Assembly (NCBI GenBank): GCA_024958715.1
Contig: JANWUS010000006.1
Span: forward strand, 62,001-126,000
Reading direction: 5' to 3'
From: Cyanobium sp. FGCU52
GTDB lineage: Bacteria > Cyanobacteriota > Cyanobacteriia > PCC-6307 > Cyanobiaceae
DNA length: 64,000 bases
The notes under the pieces were generated by a model, which saw nothing but the letters and a program-made list of their open reading frames with translations, did not search any database and was not told the DNA's origin. The position numbers and the translations under genes were made by a program. Every line of letters starts with the position of its first letter. The first letter of the stretch is position 1. Shown here one piece after another: positions 35,416 to 44,450 of this stretch.

Positions 35416-36396
35416 TCACCGCCCTAGACAATCTGTGGATTCTTCAAGGTTTGATCGTATCTCTGGCAGCTCCAAGGCTATTCTGCCGAGGATGGAACGT
35501 CGAAAATCATCCAGGAGGCGCTGGGCCATGCGCGCGGTATCGCCGCTGGTGTGTCTAGCCGCAGCAGCCTCCAGCCATTGCTGGACAGCCAATTCGTCTC
35601 CTTTGCCACTCGTCAGCAGAGGAACTCCATAGCGGTCAGCAACCAAGGCATGCCTGACACCGGCCGCTGGCTCCCCCTCGAGCAGCGCCAGCATCCGCAC
35701 GAAGGCCAGCGCCACGGCCTCGGTGTCATAGGCCGCCTGGCCGATGTCGTCGCAGAGGGCCAGGCGCAGGGCTGCCTGCTGGTCATCGAGGCGGGGCGGC
35801 AACACCCCCGGAGCATCGAGCAGGTCGAGGTCCTGGCCGAGGCGCACCCAGCGCAGGCTGCGGGTGACGCCCGCCTTGCGGGCGCTCTCCACCACCTTCT
35901 GGCGCACCAGGCGGTTGATCAGCGCCGACTTGCCCACGTTGGGGAAGCCGAGCATCAGGGCCCGCACCGGCCGCGGGCGCATGCCACGGCCGGCCCGGCG
36001 GGCATTGAGGGCCGCGCCGGAGCGGATGGCGGCCTGCTGCAGCTGCTTCACCCCGGTGCCGGCCTTGGCATCGCACCACCAGGGGGTGTGCCCCTGGGCG
36101 CGAAACCAGCGGTCCCAGTGCTTCTGAGCCTCTGCCGTGATCATGTCGCGCCGGTTGAGCACGAGCAGGTGCTGCTTGCCTCGGATCCAGCGCTGCAGCC
36201 GTGGGTGGCCCGTGGCGAGGGGGATGCGGGCATCGCGCACCTCGATCACCAGATCCACCTTCTCGAGGCTGGCCGCCAGGGCCCTCTCCGCCTTGGCGAT
36301 GTGGCCCGGGTACCACTGGATCGCCGGAGCCGCCGCGCTGAGGGAGAGCCCTGGCTCCTGCCTCGACAGCGATCCGTCGGCGCTGCGCGCAACCAT
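35416..36396 (-). CDS. rbgA: Ribosome biogenesis GTPase RbgA/YlqF, hybrid C-terminus
   Basis: A 326-residue circularly permuted GTPase for late 50S assembly. After the N-terminal IQWYPGHIAKAERAL (27-41), the motifs come in permuted order: G4 NRRD (81-84), G1 GFPNVGKS (150-157), G3 DAPG (194-197). Residues 37-236 are encoded by the 601-bp repeat; the last ~90 differ from the stranded copy (LALLEGEPAAGVRHAL versus VVALEPWPAAGVAAGL) and are encoded by lower-GC DNA. This is the only copy with a full N-terminus and is presumably functional. The ATG overlaps the uspA stop by one base. Confidence 0.92.
   Translation of the reverse strand: MVARSADGSLSRQEPGLSLSAAAPAIQWYPGHIAKAERALAASLEKVDLVIEVRDARIPLATGHPRLQRWIRGKQHLLVLNRRDMITAEAQKHWDRWFRAQGHTPWWCDAKAGTGVKQLQQAAIRSGAALNARRAGRGMRPRPVRALMLGFPNVGKSALINRLVRQKVVESARKAGVTRSLRWVRLGQDLDLLDAPGVLPPRLDDQQAALRLALCDDIGQAAYDTEAVALAFVRMLALLEGEPAAGVRHALVADRYGVPLLTSGKGDELAVQQWLEAAAARHTSGDTARMAQRLLDDFRRSILGRIALELPEIRSNLEESTDCLGR
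35688..36288. repeat. 601-bp perfect direct repeat, copy 2
   Basis: Identical to 32858-33458 and in the same orientation. It encodes residues 37-236 of the intact RbgA. The two copies bracket 2,229 bases of lower-GC sequence containing the alternative rbgA 3' end and the membrane protein gene. Confidence 0.98.
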
Positions 36397-36779
36397 CAGG
36401 GCACCACCAGCACAGGACAGGGAGCCAGCTGGATCACGCGCGCCGCGGTGCTCTGCTGATCGCCCTCGAGGGTGATGCCGCGGGTGCCCATCACGATCAC
36501 GTCGGCGTTGATCTCGTCGGCCACATCGCAGATCACGAAGGCGGGCTTGCCTTCCCGTTCGATCACCTCGCAGCTGAGACCCGCCCGCTGGAAGAGCTCG
36601 CGAGCCTGCTGCAGCAGAGCGGCCACCGCCTCCGGGTCGTGCATGGTCCCCTCCTCCGCCTCGATCACCGAGACGATCACGAGCCGGCTGCCGTGGCTCT
36701 GGGCCAGCCTCAGGGCGACGGCGGCCGTCTCCGAGGCCTGGCGGCTGTTGTCGATGGGGAACAGGACGGTCTCGAACAT
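36396..36779 (-). CDS. Universal stress protein (UspA family)
   Basis: A 127-residue Usp-fold protein: it starts MFETVLFPIDNSRQASETAAVAL, has the two central strands, and carries the ATP-binding-type motif VIVMGTRGITLEGDQQSTAARVIQLAPCPVLVVP (GxRG...G-x9-G[S/T] variant) at its C-terminus. Soluble cytoplasmic; the specific stress is unknown. It precedes rbgA on the same strand with a one-base stop/start overlap, so rbgA expression is probably coupled to it. Confidence 0.9.
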   Translation of the reverse strand: MFETVLFPIDNSRQASETAAVALRLAQSHGSRLVIVSVIEAEEGTMHDPEAVAALLQQARELFQRAGLSCEVIEREGKPAFVICDVADEINADVIVMGTRGITLEGDQQSTAARVIQLAPCPVLVVP

Positions 36780-36804
36780 GGCCGGAGCGGGAGACCTTCA
36801 AGTC

Positions 36805-39029
36805 CTAGCGCCCGTGCCCGGCAACGGACCAGGGTGAGGCGGGATCCGGTGGATTGCCGAAGATCACCAGCATCTGCGGCACGCGCACCACGCTGCCGAT
36901 CCGGGCGCGCAGCAGCACCTCCACGCCCTGGTGCGGCCGGTCGAGGCGGTACGTGATCGCCGCCGGGCCAGTTCGAGGCCGGAGCAGCCGTCTGGCGAGG
37001 AGGCGCGGACCGTCGTCGATGCTCACCCGCATCTCGACGCTGCCGTGGCTGAGCCCGAAGCCGTCGTAGACCGCCGTGTACTGCCCGGCCGGCAGGGAGG
37101 CATAGGGCCCGTAAAACAGGGTCTTCCCTGCTGGCAGCCTGCGGGTCGTGGAGCCCACCCGGGCGCTGCGCCACCAGGCGCGCTCAGGCGGTCGCCTGGG
37201 AGGCAGCTGATCGCTGTGGAGCAGGACGACGATGCCGGATCCCGGGGGCTGGAGCTGCCGCGCCCTTGTCAGGGAGACCAGATCGCGCCGCGCCGGCAGC
37301 AGCCTCTGCTCCAGGGGCCGGCCCTGGCTGGAGGCCCTGTCGCGACAGTCCTCCAGCACCTCCCGCGAATGGGTATCGGCGAGCACGGGCCGGCAGGGCG
37401 GGTGGCCGGCGGCCAACAAGCGATGGCGCGCCGGGCGCTCCGCATCCGCCGGGCGGATCAGCAGGTCGCAGCGCTGAGCCGACCGCTCGCCGGCGCCGAC
37501 AAGGCTCACCGGCTGACCGGCGAGGTAGTAGCGCATCAGCCGATCGTGTTCGGAACGGATGGCGGGTGTGGCCTCCAGGTCGACGCAGACCGCGAGGCCG
37601 GCCCGGGCAAGCACCGCAACCGCTTCCGCCATCGCCGGCGGCCGCGAGTCGCCGGTGAAAATGCTGCGCTGCATCCGGTCCATCCGCTGCCAGCCCAGCA
37701 GGGAGAACGCCGCAGCCAGGGGCAGAAAGACCCGCAGCCCCAGGAACTGCACGGCTGCCGTGACCACCAGAGCGGCCAGCAGCATCAGCGGGACGTTGTC
37801 CGGATCGAGAAAGAAGGTGACGACGCCGAGCTGGTCGATGACACTGAAGTTGTCGTTGTACGGCCGCAGAGCCACGGCGATCAGCAGGGCCAGCAGGATC
37901 GGCACGGCGGAGATCAGCCAGATCCGCAGGCGAGCGGACCAGGTCCGGGGCGCCAGGGCCATGCCGAACGCCACCAGCGCCGGCAGCACGGGCTGGGTGT
38001 AGCGATGGTGGAAGGCCAGCTGCAGGTCGCTGGGGTCATGGGGCAGAAGCGCCGCTGAGAACAGCAGCAGCAGCCCCCAGGCCAGCAGCAGAAACATCAG
38101 CACCCGGCGCGACCCTGTGCCCGCAGCGGTTGATGCACCCGGCGATCGCCCCCCTGGCGACAGGGCCACCAGGGCCGCGCCGACGAAACCGAAGCTGGCG
38201 ATGGCGGAGGTGGCCAGGCCGTTGATCACGCCAATGCTCAGGGTCATGAGCGTGGCGAGGGGAGTCTGCCGCAGCTGCTCGATCAGGTCGCCGATCTGCC
38301 GTTCGTAGTGGCCATGGCCCCCGCCCTGCAGAGCGGTCACCCAGGGATGGACGATCCGCACGTAGCCGAAGGCGCCGGCCATTCCGAGGCCCAGGATCAG
38401 CAGCGAGCGCGTCCGGCGCCCATGGCCACGGCAGGTCAGCAGGCAAGCCAGGCCTGCCGCCACGATCAGCAGCAGACCGGTCGGATGCACCCAGCTGGCA
38501 TAGCCCAGCACCAGAGCCACACCGACGGCTGCCCGGCGGCCGAGATCTGCGGAGGAGAGCAGCCGTGCCGCGGCGGCCACCAGGGCCATCAGCAGGCAGT
38601 TGCCGAAGGCCCATCCCAGGCAGGCTGTGGTGCCGAACACCAGGGTGGTGAGCAGAACCCCAGGCGAAACGCGCGGTTGCGATCCGCGCTGCCGCTGCGC
38701 TGGAGCGCGCTCCACAGGCACAACAGGCCGGTGATCAGGGCGAGGCCGTTCACCACCACGACCGCGGGCCAGGCGTCCAGCACCGTCGGGCTCAGGCGAA
38801 ACCAGGGGCTGAGAAGCAGCGAATAGCCCGCGTACCACGAACCCGCCAGGGCGTTGGACTTGCCCGCGATGGCGGCGGCGCTGGCGAGGTAGGCGATTTC
38901 GTCGCTGCGGTAGGTCGGTCCGCCGTCGCGCAGAAGAGCGAGCATCATCAACGCGAAGATGGGGAGCGCAAGCAGGAGTGCCTGTCCTTTGGCCTCCCTC
39001 ATCCACCCAGGAACCCGCACCATCGACAT
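36805..39029 (-). pseudogene. GT-C-like membrane glycosyltransferase, broken by a one-base frameshift
   Basis: Two frames make one protein of about 741 residues. The first (39029 to about 38660) starts MSMVRVPGW, has a membrane helix and then YRSDEIAYLASAA, an acidic DE loop typical of GT-C enzymes. The second continues GVLLTTLVFGTTACLGWAFG with about ten more helices and ends with a soluble beta-rich domain of roughly 250 residues. The shift is at a C4 run (38658-38661; G4 in the coding strand): one more G restores a single frame. It may be true decay, phase variation, or a sequence error. It is divergent from a GT2/GtrA pair and probably their partner. Confidence 0.75.
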
Positions 39030-39190
39030 CTCCCCCCCGATCGCGATGCGTTCACGCAGCGTAGGGACCGTTCACAGACCTGACCCCGCTACAGAGATCG
39101 CGCGGCCTGCGGTCGGTGGTGACAGCCGACCCGCGTGGGCCATGGGCTCCAGCCGAGGCTGATTCCAGCCCACCCTCTGCACAGCTTTCA

Positions 39191-40111
39191 ATGCTTTCTT
39201 CCCAGGTTCCATGCATTGCCTTCATCATTCCCTCCTACAACGAAGCAGGCGCAATCGGCCCAACGATTGACGAGGCTCACCTCCACGTTCCGGGGTGCAT
39301 GGTGTTTGTCTGCGACAACAATTCGTCAGACGGCACCGCACGCGAGGCGCAGCGCGCCGGGGCGGTGGTTCTGCATGAGCCGGTGCAGGGCAAGGGCCAT
39401 GCGGTGCGGCGACTGCTGCGGGATGTCGAAGCGGACATCTATGTGATGGTGGATGGCGACAACACCTACGATCTATCCGGCATCGCCACGGCCATCGATC
39501 GTTTCCGCAGGCAGGGATTTGACCTGCTGACCGGCAATCGGCTGGCCAGTTCCGCGAGTCATATGCGTCGTGGTCATGGCACGGGCAACCGTATCTTCAG
39601 CAGCCTGTTGAAAGCGATCACCGGTGTGGGCACGGCAGATGTCCTTTCGGGGCTGCGCATTCTTTCCAGGCGCCTGGTGCGTTCATTTCCAGCTGTGAGC
39701 TCGGAATTCGAGATCGAAACGGAGCTCTCGATCTTTGCTTCGCGGATGAGGCTGCCCGCGGCTGATTTCCCCACCCACGTGCGGCGGCGCGTGGGCAGCG
39801 AAAGCAAGCTCAACACGCTGCGCGACGGCTTCAAGATCAGCGCCTTCATCCTGCGCCTCCTGCACCGCGAGTTTCCCCTGAGGCTCTACGGCCCGCTGGG
39901 ATTGTTGATTCTGATCGTCTCCCTGTTTCTGTTTGCCGGTATCTATGCCGACTATCTGGCCACCGGCCTGGTGCCCCGCATGCCCACGCTGGTGTTCAGC
40001 CTGTTCGGAATCGCGGGCTCCATGGCGCTGTTTGGTCTAGGCCTGATCCTCAAAGAGATTTCCAACCTTAAATATGAGAACCGCTACTTCAGTTATCTGG
40101 CCAATCGATGA
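39191..40111 (+). CDS. Family 2 glycosyltransferase (GtrB / polyprenyl-phosphate type)
   Basis: A 306-residue GT2 enzyme. It has the nucleotide-sugar domain IAFIIPSYNEAGAIGPTIDEA, VCDNNSSDGT and the metal motif VMVDGDNTYD (DxD), then two C-terminal membrane helices (about 232-254 and 268-288). This layout is that of undecaprenyl-phosphate glucosyl/mannosyl transferases such as GtrB or DPM synthase, which load a lipid carrier for GT-C enzymes. It overlaps the GtrA gene as ATGA, reinforcing that role. It is less GC-rich than the housekeeping genes. Confidence 0.87.
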   Translation: MLSSQVPCIAFIIPSYNEAGAIGPTIDEAHLHVPGCMVFVCDNNSSDGTAREAQRAGAVVLHEPVQGKGHAVRRLLRDVEADIYVMVDGDNTYDLSGIATAIDRFRRQGFDLLTGNRLASSASHMRRGHGTGNRIFSSLLKAITGVGTADVLSGLRILSRRLVRSFPAVSSEFEIETELSIFASRMRLPAADFPTHVRRRVGSESKLNTLRDGFKISAFILRLLHREFPLRLYGPLGLLILIVSLFLFAGIYADYLATGLVPRMPTLVFSLFGIAGSMALFGLGLILKEISNLKYENRYFSYLANR

Positions 40112-40554
40112 ACCGCTCGCGTCGAGAGATCCGCAGCATCGGCCTGTTCCTCCTCGCCGGCCTGGTCGCCTTCGGTGTGGATTACGGCCTGTACCGGGCG
40201 GGCGTGCAACTCGGCGCCGGTCCCCCTCTGGCCAGGGCCCTGTCCTGGCTGGCGGCCGTGACCACCACCTACGCCATCAACAGTGGGGTCACCTTCCAGC
40301 CGCCGCCGGCGGCCCTCCGCCAGGACGGCCTGCAGCGCCCACGTCATCGGGATCGCTACCTCCCCTACGTCGCCACGCAGGGGCTGGGAGGCATCGTCAG
40401 CTTCGCCACGTTCCTGGCCCTGCTGCCCCGGCTGCGGCCCCTGCCGGCGCTGGCGATGGCCACCCTCGCCGCCACCCTCTGCAATTACCTCGGCGCCCGC
40501 ACGGTGTTGAGCCCTCGCCGCACGTCATCAGGGGGCCGGCGGTCGGCGGGCTAA
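40108..40554 (+). CDS. GtrA-family membrane protein (probable lipid-linked sugar flippase)
   Basis: A 148-residue protein with four hydrophobic segments, starting IRSIGLFLLAGLVAFGVDYGLYRAG and including TTYAINSGVTF and a terminal LCNYLGARTVL, the GtrA pattern. GtrA proteins are proposed to flip undecaprenyl-phosphate sugars made by GtrB. It overlaps the GT2 stop by four bases. The middle loop (about 64-88) is longer and more basic than usual. Confidence 0.85.
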   Translation: MNRSRREIRSIGLFLLAGLVAFGVDYGLYRAGVQLGAGPPLARALSWLAAVTTTYAINSGVTFQPPPAALRQDGLQRPRHRDRYLPYVATQGLGGIVSFATFLALLPRLRPLPALAMATLAATLCNYLGARTVLSPRRTSSGGRRSAG

Positions 40555-40584
40555 TCTCCCGGCGTTTTCCCCTATCCGTAACTC

Positions 40585-41790
40585 ATGGCGAAGCGATCCC
40601 TGGCCAGCCTCGGCGCCGATGACCTCCGCGGCAAGCGCGTCCTGGTGAGGGTCGACTTCAACGTGCCCCTCGACGACGCCGGGGCCATCACCGACGACAC
40701 CCGCATCCGCGCGGCCCTGCCCACGATCGCCCACCTGCGCGACAACGGCGCCCGCGTGATCCTGGCCGCCCACTTCGGCCGTCCCAAGGGCCAGGTGAAC
40801 GAGGGCATGCGCCTCACCCAGGTGGCCGCCCGCCTGAGCGAGCTGCTGGGGGTGCCGGTGGCCAAGACCGAGAGCTGCATCGGCCCGGATGCCGAGGCCA
40901 AGGTGGCGGCCCTGGCCGACGGCGGCGTCGTGCTGCTCGAGAACGTGCGCTTCTTCGCCGAGGAGGAGAAGAACGATCCCGCCTTCGCCGAGAAGCTGGC
41001 GGCCCTGGCCGAGGTGTACGTGAACGACGCCTTCGGCGCCGCCCACCGCGCCCATGCCTCCACCGAGGGCGTCACGAAGTTCCTGAGCCCCAGCGTGGCC
41101 GGCCACCTGATGGAGAAGGAGCTTCAGTACCTGCAGGGCGCCATCGATGAGCCGAAGCGGCCGCTGGCGGCGATCGTGGGCGGCTCGAAGGTGAGCAGCA
41201 AGATCGGCGTGCTCGAGGCCCTGATCGACAAGTGCGACAAGATCCTGATCGGCGGCGGCATGATCTTCACCTTCTACAAGGCCCGTGGCCTCTCGGTGGG
41301 CAAGAGCCTGGTGGAGGAGGACAAGCTGGAGCTGGCGAAGGAACTGGAGGCCAAGGCGGCCGCCAAGGGCGTGCAGTTCCTGCTGCCCACCGACGTGGTG
41401 CTGGCCGACAACTTCGCCCCCGACGCCAACAGCCAGATCGCCAAGGTCGACGCCATCCCCGAAGGCTGGATGGGGCTCGACATCGGTCCCGACTCGGTGA
41501 AGGTATTCCAGGAGGCCCTGGCCGACTGCAAGACCGTGATCTGGAACGGTCCGATGGGCGTGTTCGAGTTCGACAAGTTCGCCGCCGGCACCAACGCCAT
41601 CGCCCACACCCTCGCCGAGCTCAGCGCGAAGGGCACCACCACGATCATCGGCGGCGGTGATTCGGTGGCGGCCGTCGAGAAGGTGGGCGTGGCCGAGAAG
41701 ATGAGCCACATCTCCACCGGTGGCGGCGCCAGCCTCGAGCTGCTCGAGGGCAAGGTGCTGCCCGGCGTGGCCGCCCTCGACGAGGCGTGA
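40585..41790 (+). CDS. pgk: Phosphoglycerate kinase
   Basis: A 401-residue enzyme interconverting 1,3-bisphosphoglycerate and 3-phosphoglycerate in the Calvin cycle and glycolysis. Motifs: [16 protein letters not shown], the substrate-Arg helix, [28 protein letters not shown], the hinge [33 protein letters not shown] and [11 protein letters not shown]. Full length for a bacterial Pgk. It sits 30 bases after GtrA and is followed by a GACGGCC/GGCCGTC hairpin (41813-41838). Confidence 0.97.
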   Translation: MAKRSLASLGADDLRGKRVLVRVDFNVPLDDAGAITDDTRIRAALPTIAHLRDNGARVILAAHFGRPKGQVNEGMRLTQVAARLSELLGVPVAKTESCIGPDAEAKVAALADGGVVLLENVRFFAEEEKNDPAFAEKLAALAEVYVNDAFGAAHRAHASTEGVTKFLSPSVAGHLMEKELQYLQGAIDEPKRPLAAIVGGSKVSSKIGVLEALIDKCDKILIGGGMIFTFYKARGLSVGKSLVEEDKLELAKELEAKAAAKGVQFLLPTDVVLADNFAPDANSQIAKVDAIPEGWMGLDIGPDSVKVFQEALADCKTVIWNGPMGVFEFDKFAAGTNAIAHTLAELSAKGTTTIIGGGDSVAAVEKVGVAEKMSHISTGGGASLELLEGKVLPGVAALDEA

Positions 41791-41836
41791 GCGAAACGCC
41801 TGGCGGAGGAAGGACGGCCTGCGCCTGGGCGGGCCG

Positions 41837-42277
41837 TCAGATCGACCCTCCGCCTCCCTCCTGGCCAGCGCCCCAGTTGCCTCGGTTCTTGCGGGACTTC
41901 CACTCAGGGGCAGGCAGGCCGTTGCGCTGGTAGAGGGTGCGCATGGCACCGAAGAACTCCTGGCGCTGGCGCATCATGGCGCCGCGCTCCTCGCGCATGC
42001 AGCGGCTGAGGGCGTCGCTGTTGGCGGCGCCGCTGATGCAGCGTTCGCCGCGCTGAAGAATCGCGATGCGGGCCCGACGATCCTGAACGGCCAGGCTGCG
42101 GCGCTCGGGGAAGATCTTCGCGGCCTGCTCGGGCGTGAGGCGCTCCTGCCCCGCACCGGGACCGGCCAAGGCCGGGGCGCTGCTGGCCCAGACGCCCAGC
42201 AGCAGGGCAAGCGGGGCCAGTCGGCGGGCCGGCCGGCAACGACGGGAAAAGGCGGAACACGCGGACATCGGGAGCAT
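41837..42277 (-). CDS. Secreted small protein, unknown function
   Basis: A 146-residue protein with a twin-basic, Leu-rich signal peptide (FSRRCRPARRLAPLALLLGVWASSAPALA) and a charged, helical mature part containing two cysteines in ERCISGAANSDALSRCMREERGAMMRQRQEFF, plausibly one disulphide. It resembles the conserved hypotheticals downstream of pgk in picocyanobacteria; no domain recognised. The start could be 42310, 42277 or 42268. It is convergent with pgk and shares its terminator-like hairpin. Confidence 0.6.
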   Translation of the reverse strand: MLPMSACSAFSRRCRPARRLAPLALLLGVWASSAPALAGPGAGQERLTPEQAAKIFPERRSLAVQDRRARIAILQRGERCISGAANSDALSRCMREERGAMMRQRQEFFGAMRTLYQRNGLPAPEWKSRKNRGNWGAGQEGGGGSI

Positions 42278-42370
42278 CGCCTTGGGTGGCGTTCGCTGGA
42301 ACCACACCATCGTGGAAGGCGAATCCGACAGGACTCCAACCGGGATCCCGCAGCCTGTGACCGGATGTGT

Positions 42371-43720
42371 CTACACCGGCAGGCTGCGGCCCTCGAAAGT
42401 CACGACGAAGCCCTGCCCAGGGCCCTCGCAGCCGGCACGCAGCCTGCCGCCATGCTCCCGCGCCACACGCTCGGCGATCGCCAGCCCCAGGCCGCAGTGG
42501 CCCTGACCGCCGCGGGCGCGGTCGAGCCGCTGGAAGGGCTCGAGAGCACGGGCCCACTGCTCGGGCGGGATGCCCTCCCCCGCATCGTGCAGCTGGATCG
42601 TGAAGCCGTCAGGTCCGGGACCGGGCCGGAGCGAGAGCCGCAGGGGGGGACGACCGTGCTCGAGGGCATTGTCGATCAGGTTGGCGATCGCCCGGCCCAG
42701 GGCCACGGGCCGCACCCGCCGCTCCAGCGGCACGGCATCGAGGGCGAGCGTGCGGGCATCGGCCACCGCCGCCAGCTCCGCCAGCAGGCCATCGAGCGGC
42801 ACGGGAACGGCGGGCTCGTCGCCGCCGGCACCGGCGAACAGCAGAAACTGGCCGGTGATGCGCTCCAGGGCCGCCAGATCGGCCTCACTGCGGGCCGTGG
42901 CCCCCTCGTCGCCCTCCCGGTCGCCGCCCGCCTCGGCCAGGCGCAGCCGCAGACGGGTGAGCGGAGCCCGGAGGTCGTGGGCGATGCCCGCCAGCATGGT
43001 GCGGCGCTCGCGGCTGGCCGCCTCCAGCCGCTCGAGCATGGCGTTGAAGCGCTGGCTGAGCCGCCGCACCGAACCGGTGCCCCGCAGCGGTACCGCCGCC
43101 GGCCGCTCCTCCAGCCCCACGCCCCCCAGCGCCTCCTCCAACTGGCCCAGGGGGCGCTGCACCTCGAGGCTGAGGAACAGCAGCACGGCCGCCAGGCCCC
43201 CGGTGCCCAGCGCCAGGGCCAGTTGCAGCGGATCGGGCGGCCAGCCGCGCAGGGGCGGCAGCGGCGCGAACAGCCACACCTGCTCCAGCGGCGACTCCAT
43301 CGCCACCCACACGCCCCGCGGCCCGCGGGCGGCGGGCCTGAGCTCGGGGCAGCGCCCCAGTCGGCGACAGAGCTGGCGGCGCAGGGCCGCGCTCTGGGCC
43401 GCCAGTTCCCCGTCGATGGCCCGCACGGGCCCGCTGCCCTGACGTTCGGGATCGGAGCCCACCGCCAGGCGCAGTCCCGCCACCTCCGCCAGTCCCTCCG
43501 GGCTGAAGCGCTCCAGGGCCACCTCGCCGAGCACGAGGGAGGAGCTGAGCTGGGAGCCCAGCGCCTCCTCCCGGGCCTGGACCAGACGGCGCCCCAGCAG
43601 CAGCTGGAGCAGCAGAAGGGCCAGGCCGGCGGCCACGAGGGCGGCGGCGCCGTACCGCAGGGCCAGGGGGAGGGGCCGGCGCCGATGGCCGCCGCCCTCA
43701 GCTGCGCCGGGGCTGACCAT
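42371..43720 (-). CDS. EnvZ-like sensor histidine kinase
   Basis: A 449-residue membrane kinase: helix 1 (about 22-44), a periplasmic domain (45-165) with two cysteines (118, 124), helix 2 (168-186), HAMP (187-240), the dimerisation box AGIAHDLRAPLTRLR with His248, and the ATPase domain with N-box NLIDNALEHG, G1 DAGEGIPPEQ and G2 GLGLAIAERVAREHGG. It overlaps the response regulator by 23 bases. The signal is unknown; a redox-sensitive periplasmic cysteine pair is possible but unproven. Confidence 0.92.
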   Translation of the reverse strand: MVSPGAAEGGGHRRRPLPLALRYGAAALVAAGLALLLLQLLLGRRLVQAREEALGSQLSSSLVLGEVALERFSPEGLAEVAGLRLAVGSDPERQGSGPVRAIDGELAAQSAALRRQLCRRLGRCPELRPAARGPRGVWVAMESPLEQVWLFAPLPPLRGWPPDPLQLALALGTGGLAAVLLFLSLEVQRPLGQLEEALGGVGLEERPAAVPLRGTGSVRRLSQRFNAMLERLEAASRERRTMLAGIAHDLRAPLTRLRLRLAEAGGDREGDEGATARSEADLAALERITGQFLLFAGAGGDEPAVPVPLDGLLAELAAVADARTLALDAVPLERRVRPVALGRAIANLIDNALEHGRPPLRLSLRPGPGPDGFTIQLHDAGEGIPPEQWARALEPFQRLDRARGGQGHCGLGLAIAERVAREHGGRLRAGCEGPGQGFVVTFEGRSLPV

Positions 43721-44438
43721 CGGGCACGAAGACGTAGCCGTAGCCCCACACCGTCTGCACGTAGCGGGGGCGAGCGGGATCGGGCTCGATCAGCCGCCGC
43801 AGCCGCGACACCTGCACATCCATGCTGCGGCTGTCGGTGTCCGAGCCGGGCCCGCGGGCCAGCTCGATCAGCCGCTCGCGGGACAGGGGGCGATGGGGAT
43901 GCTCCACGAAGGCCGCCAGCAGGGCGAACTCACCGCTGGTGATCGTCACGGGCGCACCGGCGCGCACCAGGGTGCGGGCCGCCGGATCGAACCTGCAGTC
44001 ACCGAACGCCACGGGCTCGGCCTCCGCGCGGGGCGCACCTGCGCCGGGGACCGCGGCCCTGCGGCGCAGCACCGCCTGGATCCTGGCGGTGAGCTCCCGC
44101 GGCAGGAAGGGCTTGGCGAGGTAGTCATCGGCCCCCTGCTCGAGACCGATGATCCGGTCGACGGCATCGCCCCGGGCCGTGAGCATCACCACGGGCAGAT
44201 CGTCGCCGCGATCGCGCAGGCGGCGCAGCAGGGTGAGGCCGTCATCCCCCGGCAGCATCAGATCGAGCACCAGCAGATCGGGCCGCTCGCCCCCCAGGGA
44301 ACCGTCGAGGCGGGCCTGGAGCTGGGCGCCATCCGCCAGCGTGCGCACCTGGTAGCCCTGCTCCCCCAGGTAGGTCGCGAGCATGCTGCGCAGCTCCGGA
44401 TCGTCGTCGACCACCCAGAGGCGGGGGGAACGGGCCAT
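43698..44438 (-). CDS. OmpR/PhoB-family response regulator
   Basis: A 246-residue regulator: receiver domain with VVDDDPELR acidic pocket, phospho-acceptor Asp59 in LLVLDLMLPG, Thr in VVMLTARGD and Lys in ADDYLAKPF; then a winged-helix DNA-binding domain ending VSRLRRLIEPDP...YVQTVWGYGYVF. It is encoded ahead of its cognate kinase with a 23-base overlap, a typical two-component pair. The gene upstream (44451) is only 12 bases away, so the operon may begin there. Confidence 0.94.
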   Translation of the reverse strand: MARSPRLWVVDDDPELRSMLATYLGEQGYQVRTLADGAQLQARLDGSLGGERPDLLVLDLMLPGDDGLTLLRRLRDRGDDLPVVMLTARGDAVDRIIGLEQGADDYLAKPFLPRELTARIQAVLRRRAAVPGAGAPRAEAEPVAFGDCRFDPAARTLVRAGAPVTITSGEFALLAAFVEHPHRPLSRERLIELARGPGSDTDSRSMDVQVSRLRRLIEPDPARPRYVQTVWGYGYVFVPDGQPRRS

Positions 44439-44450
44439 GGGCGGGTGCCC

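Noticed and set aside
32858..36288. A transposon or IS as the cause of the rbgA duplication
   Set aside because: No transposase, terminal inverted repeats or short target duplication; the repeat is 601 bases of the target gene itself.
41720..43942. 740-codon plus-strand frame opposite the histidine kinase
   Set aside because: A shadow frame in GC-rich DNA, without domains, opposite a clear sensor kinase.
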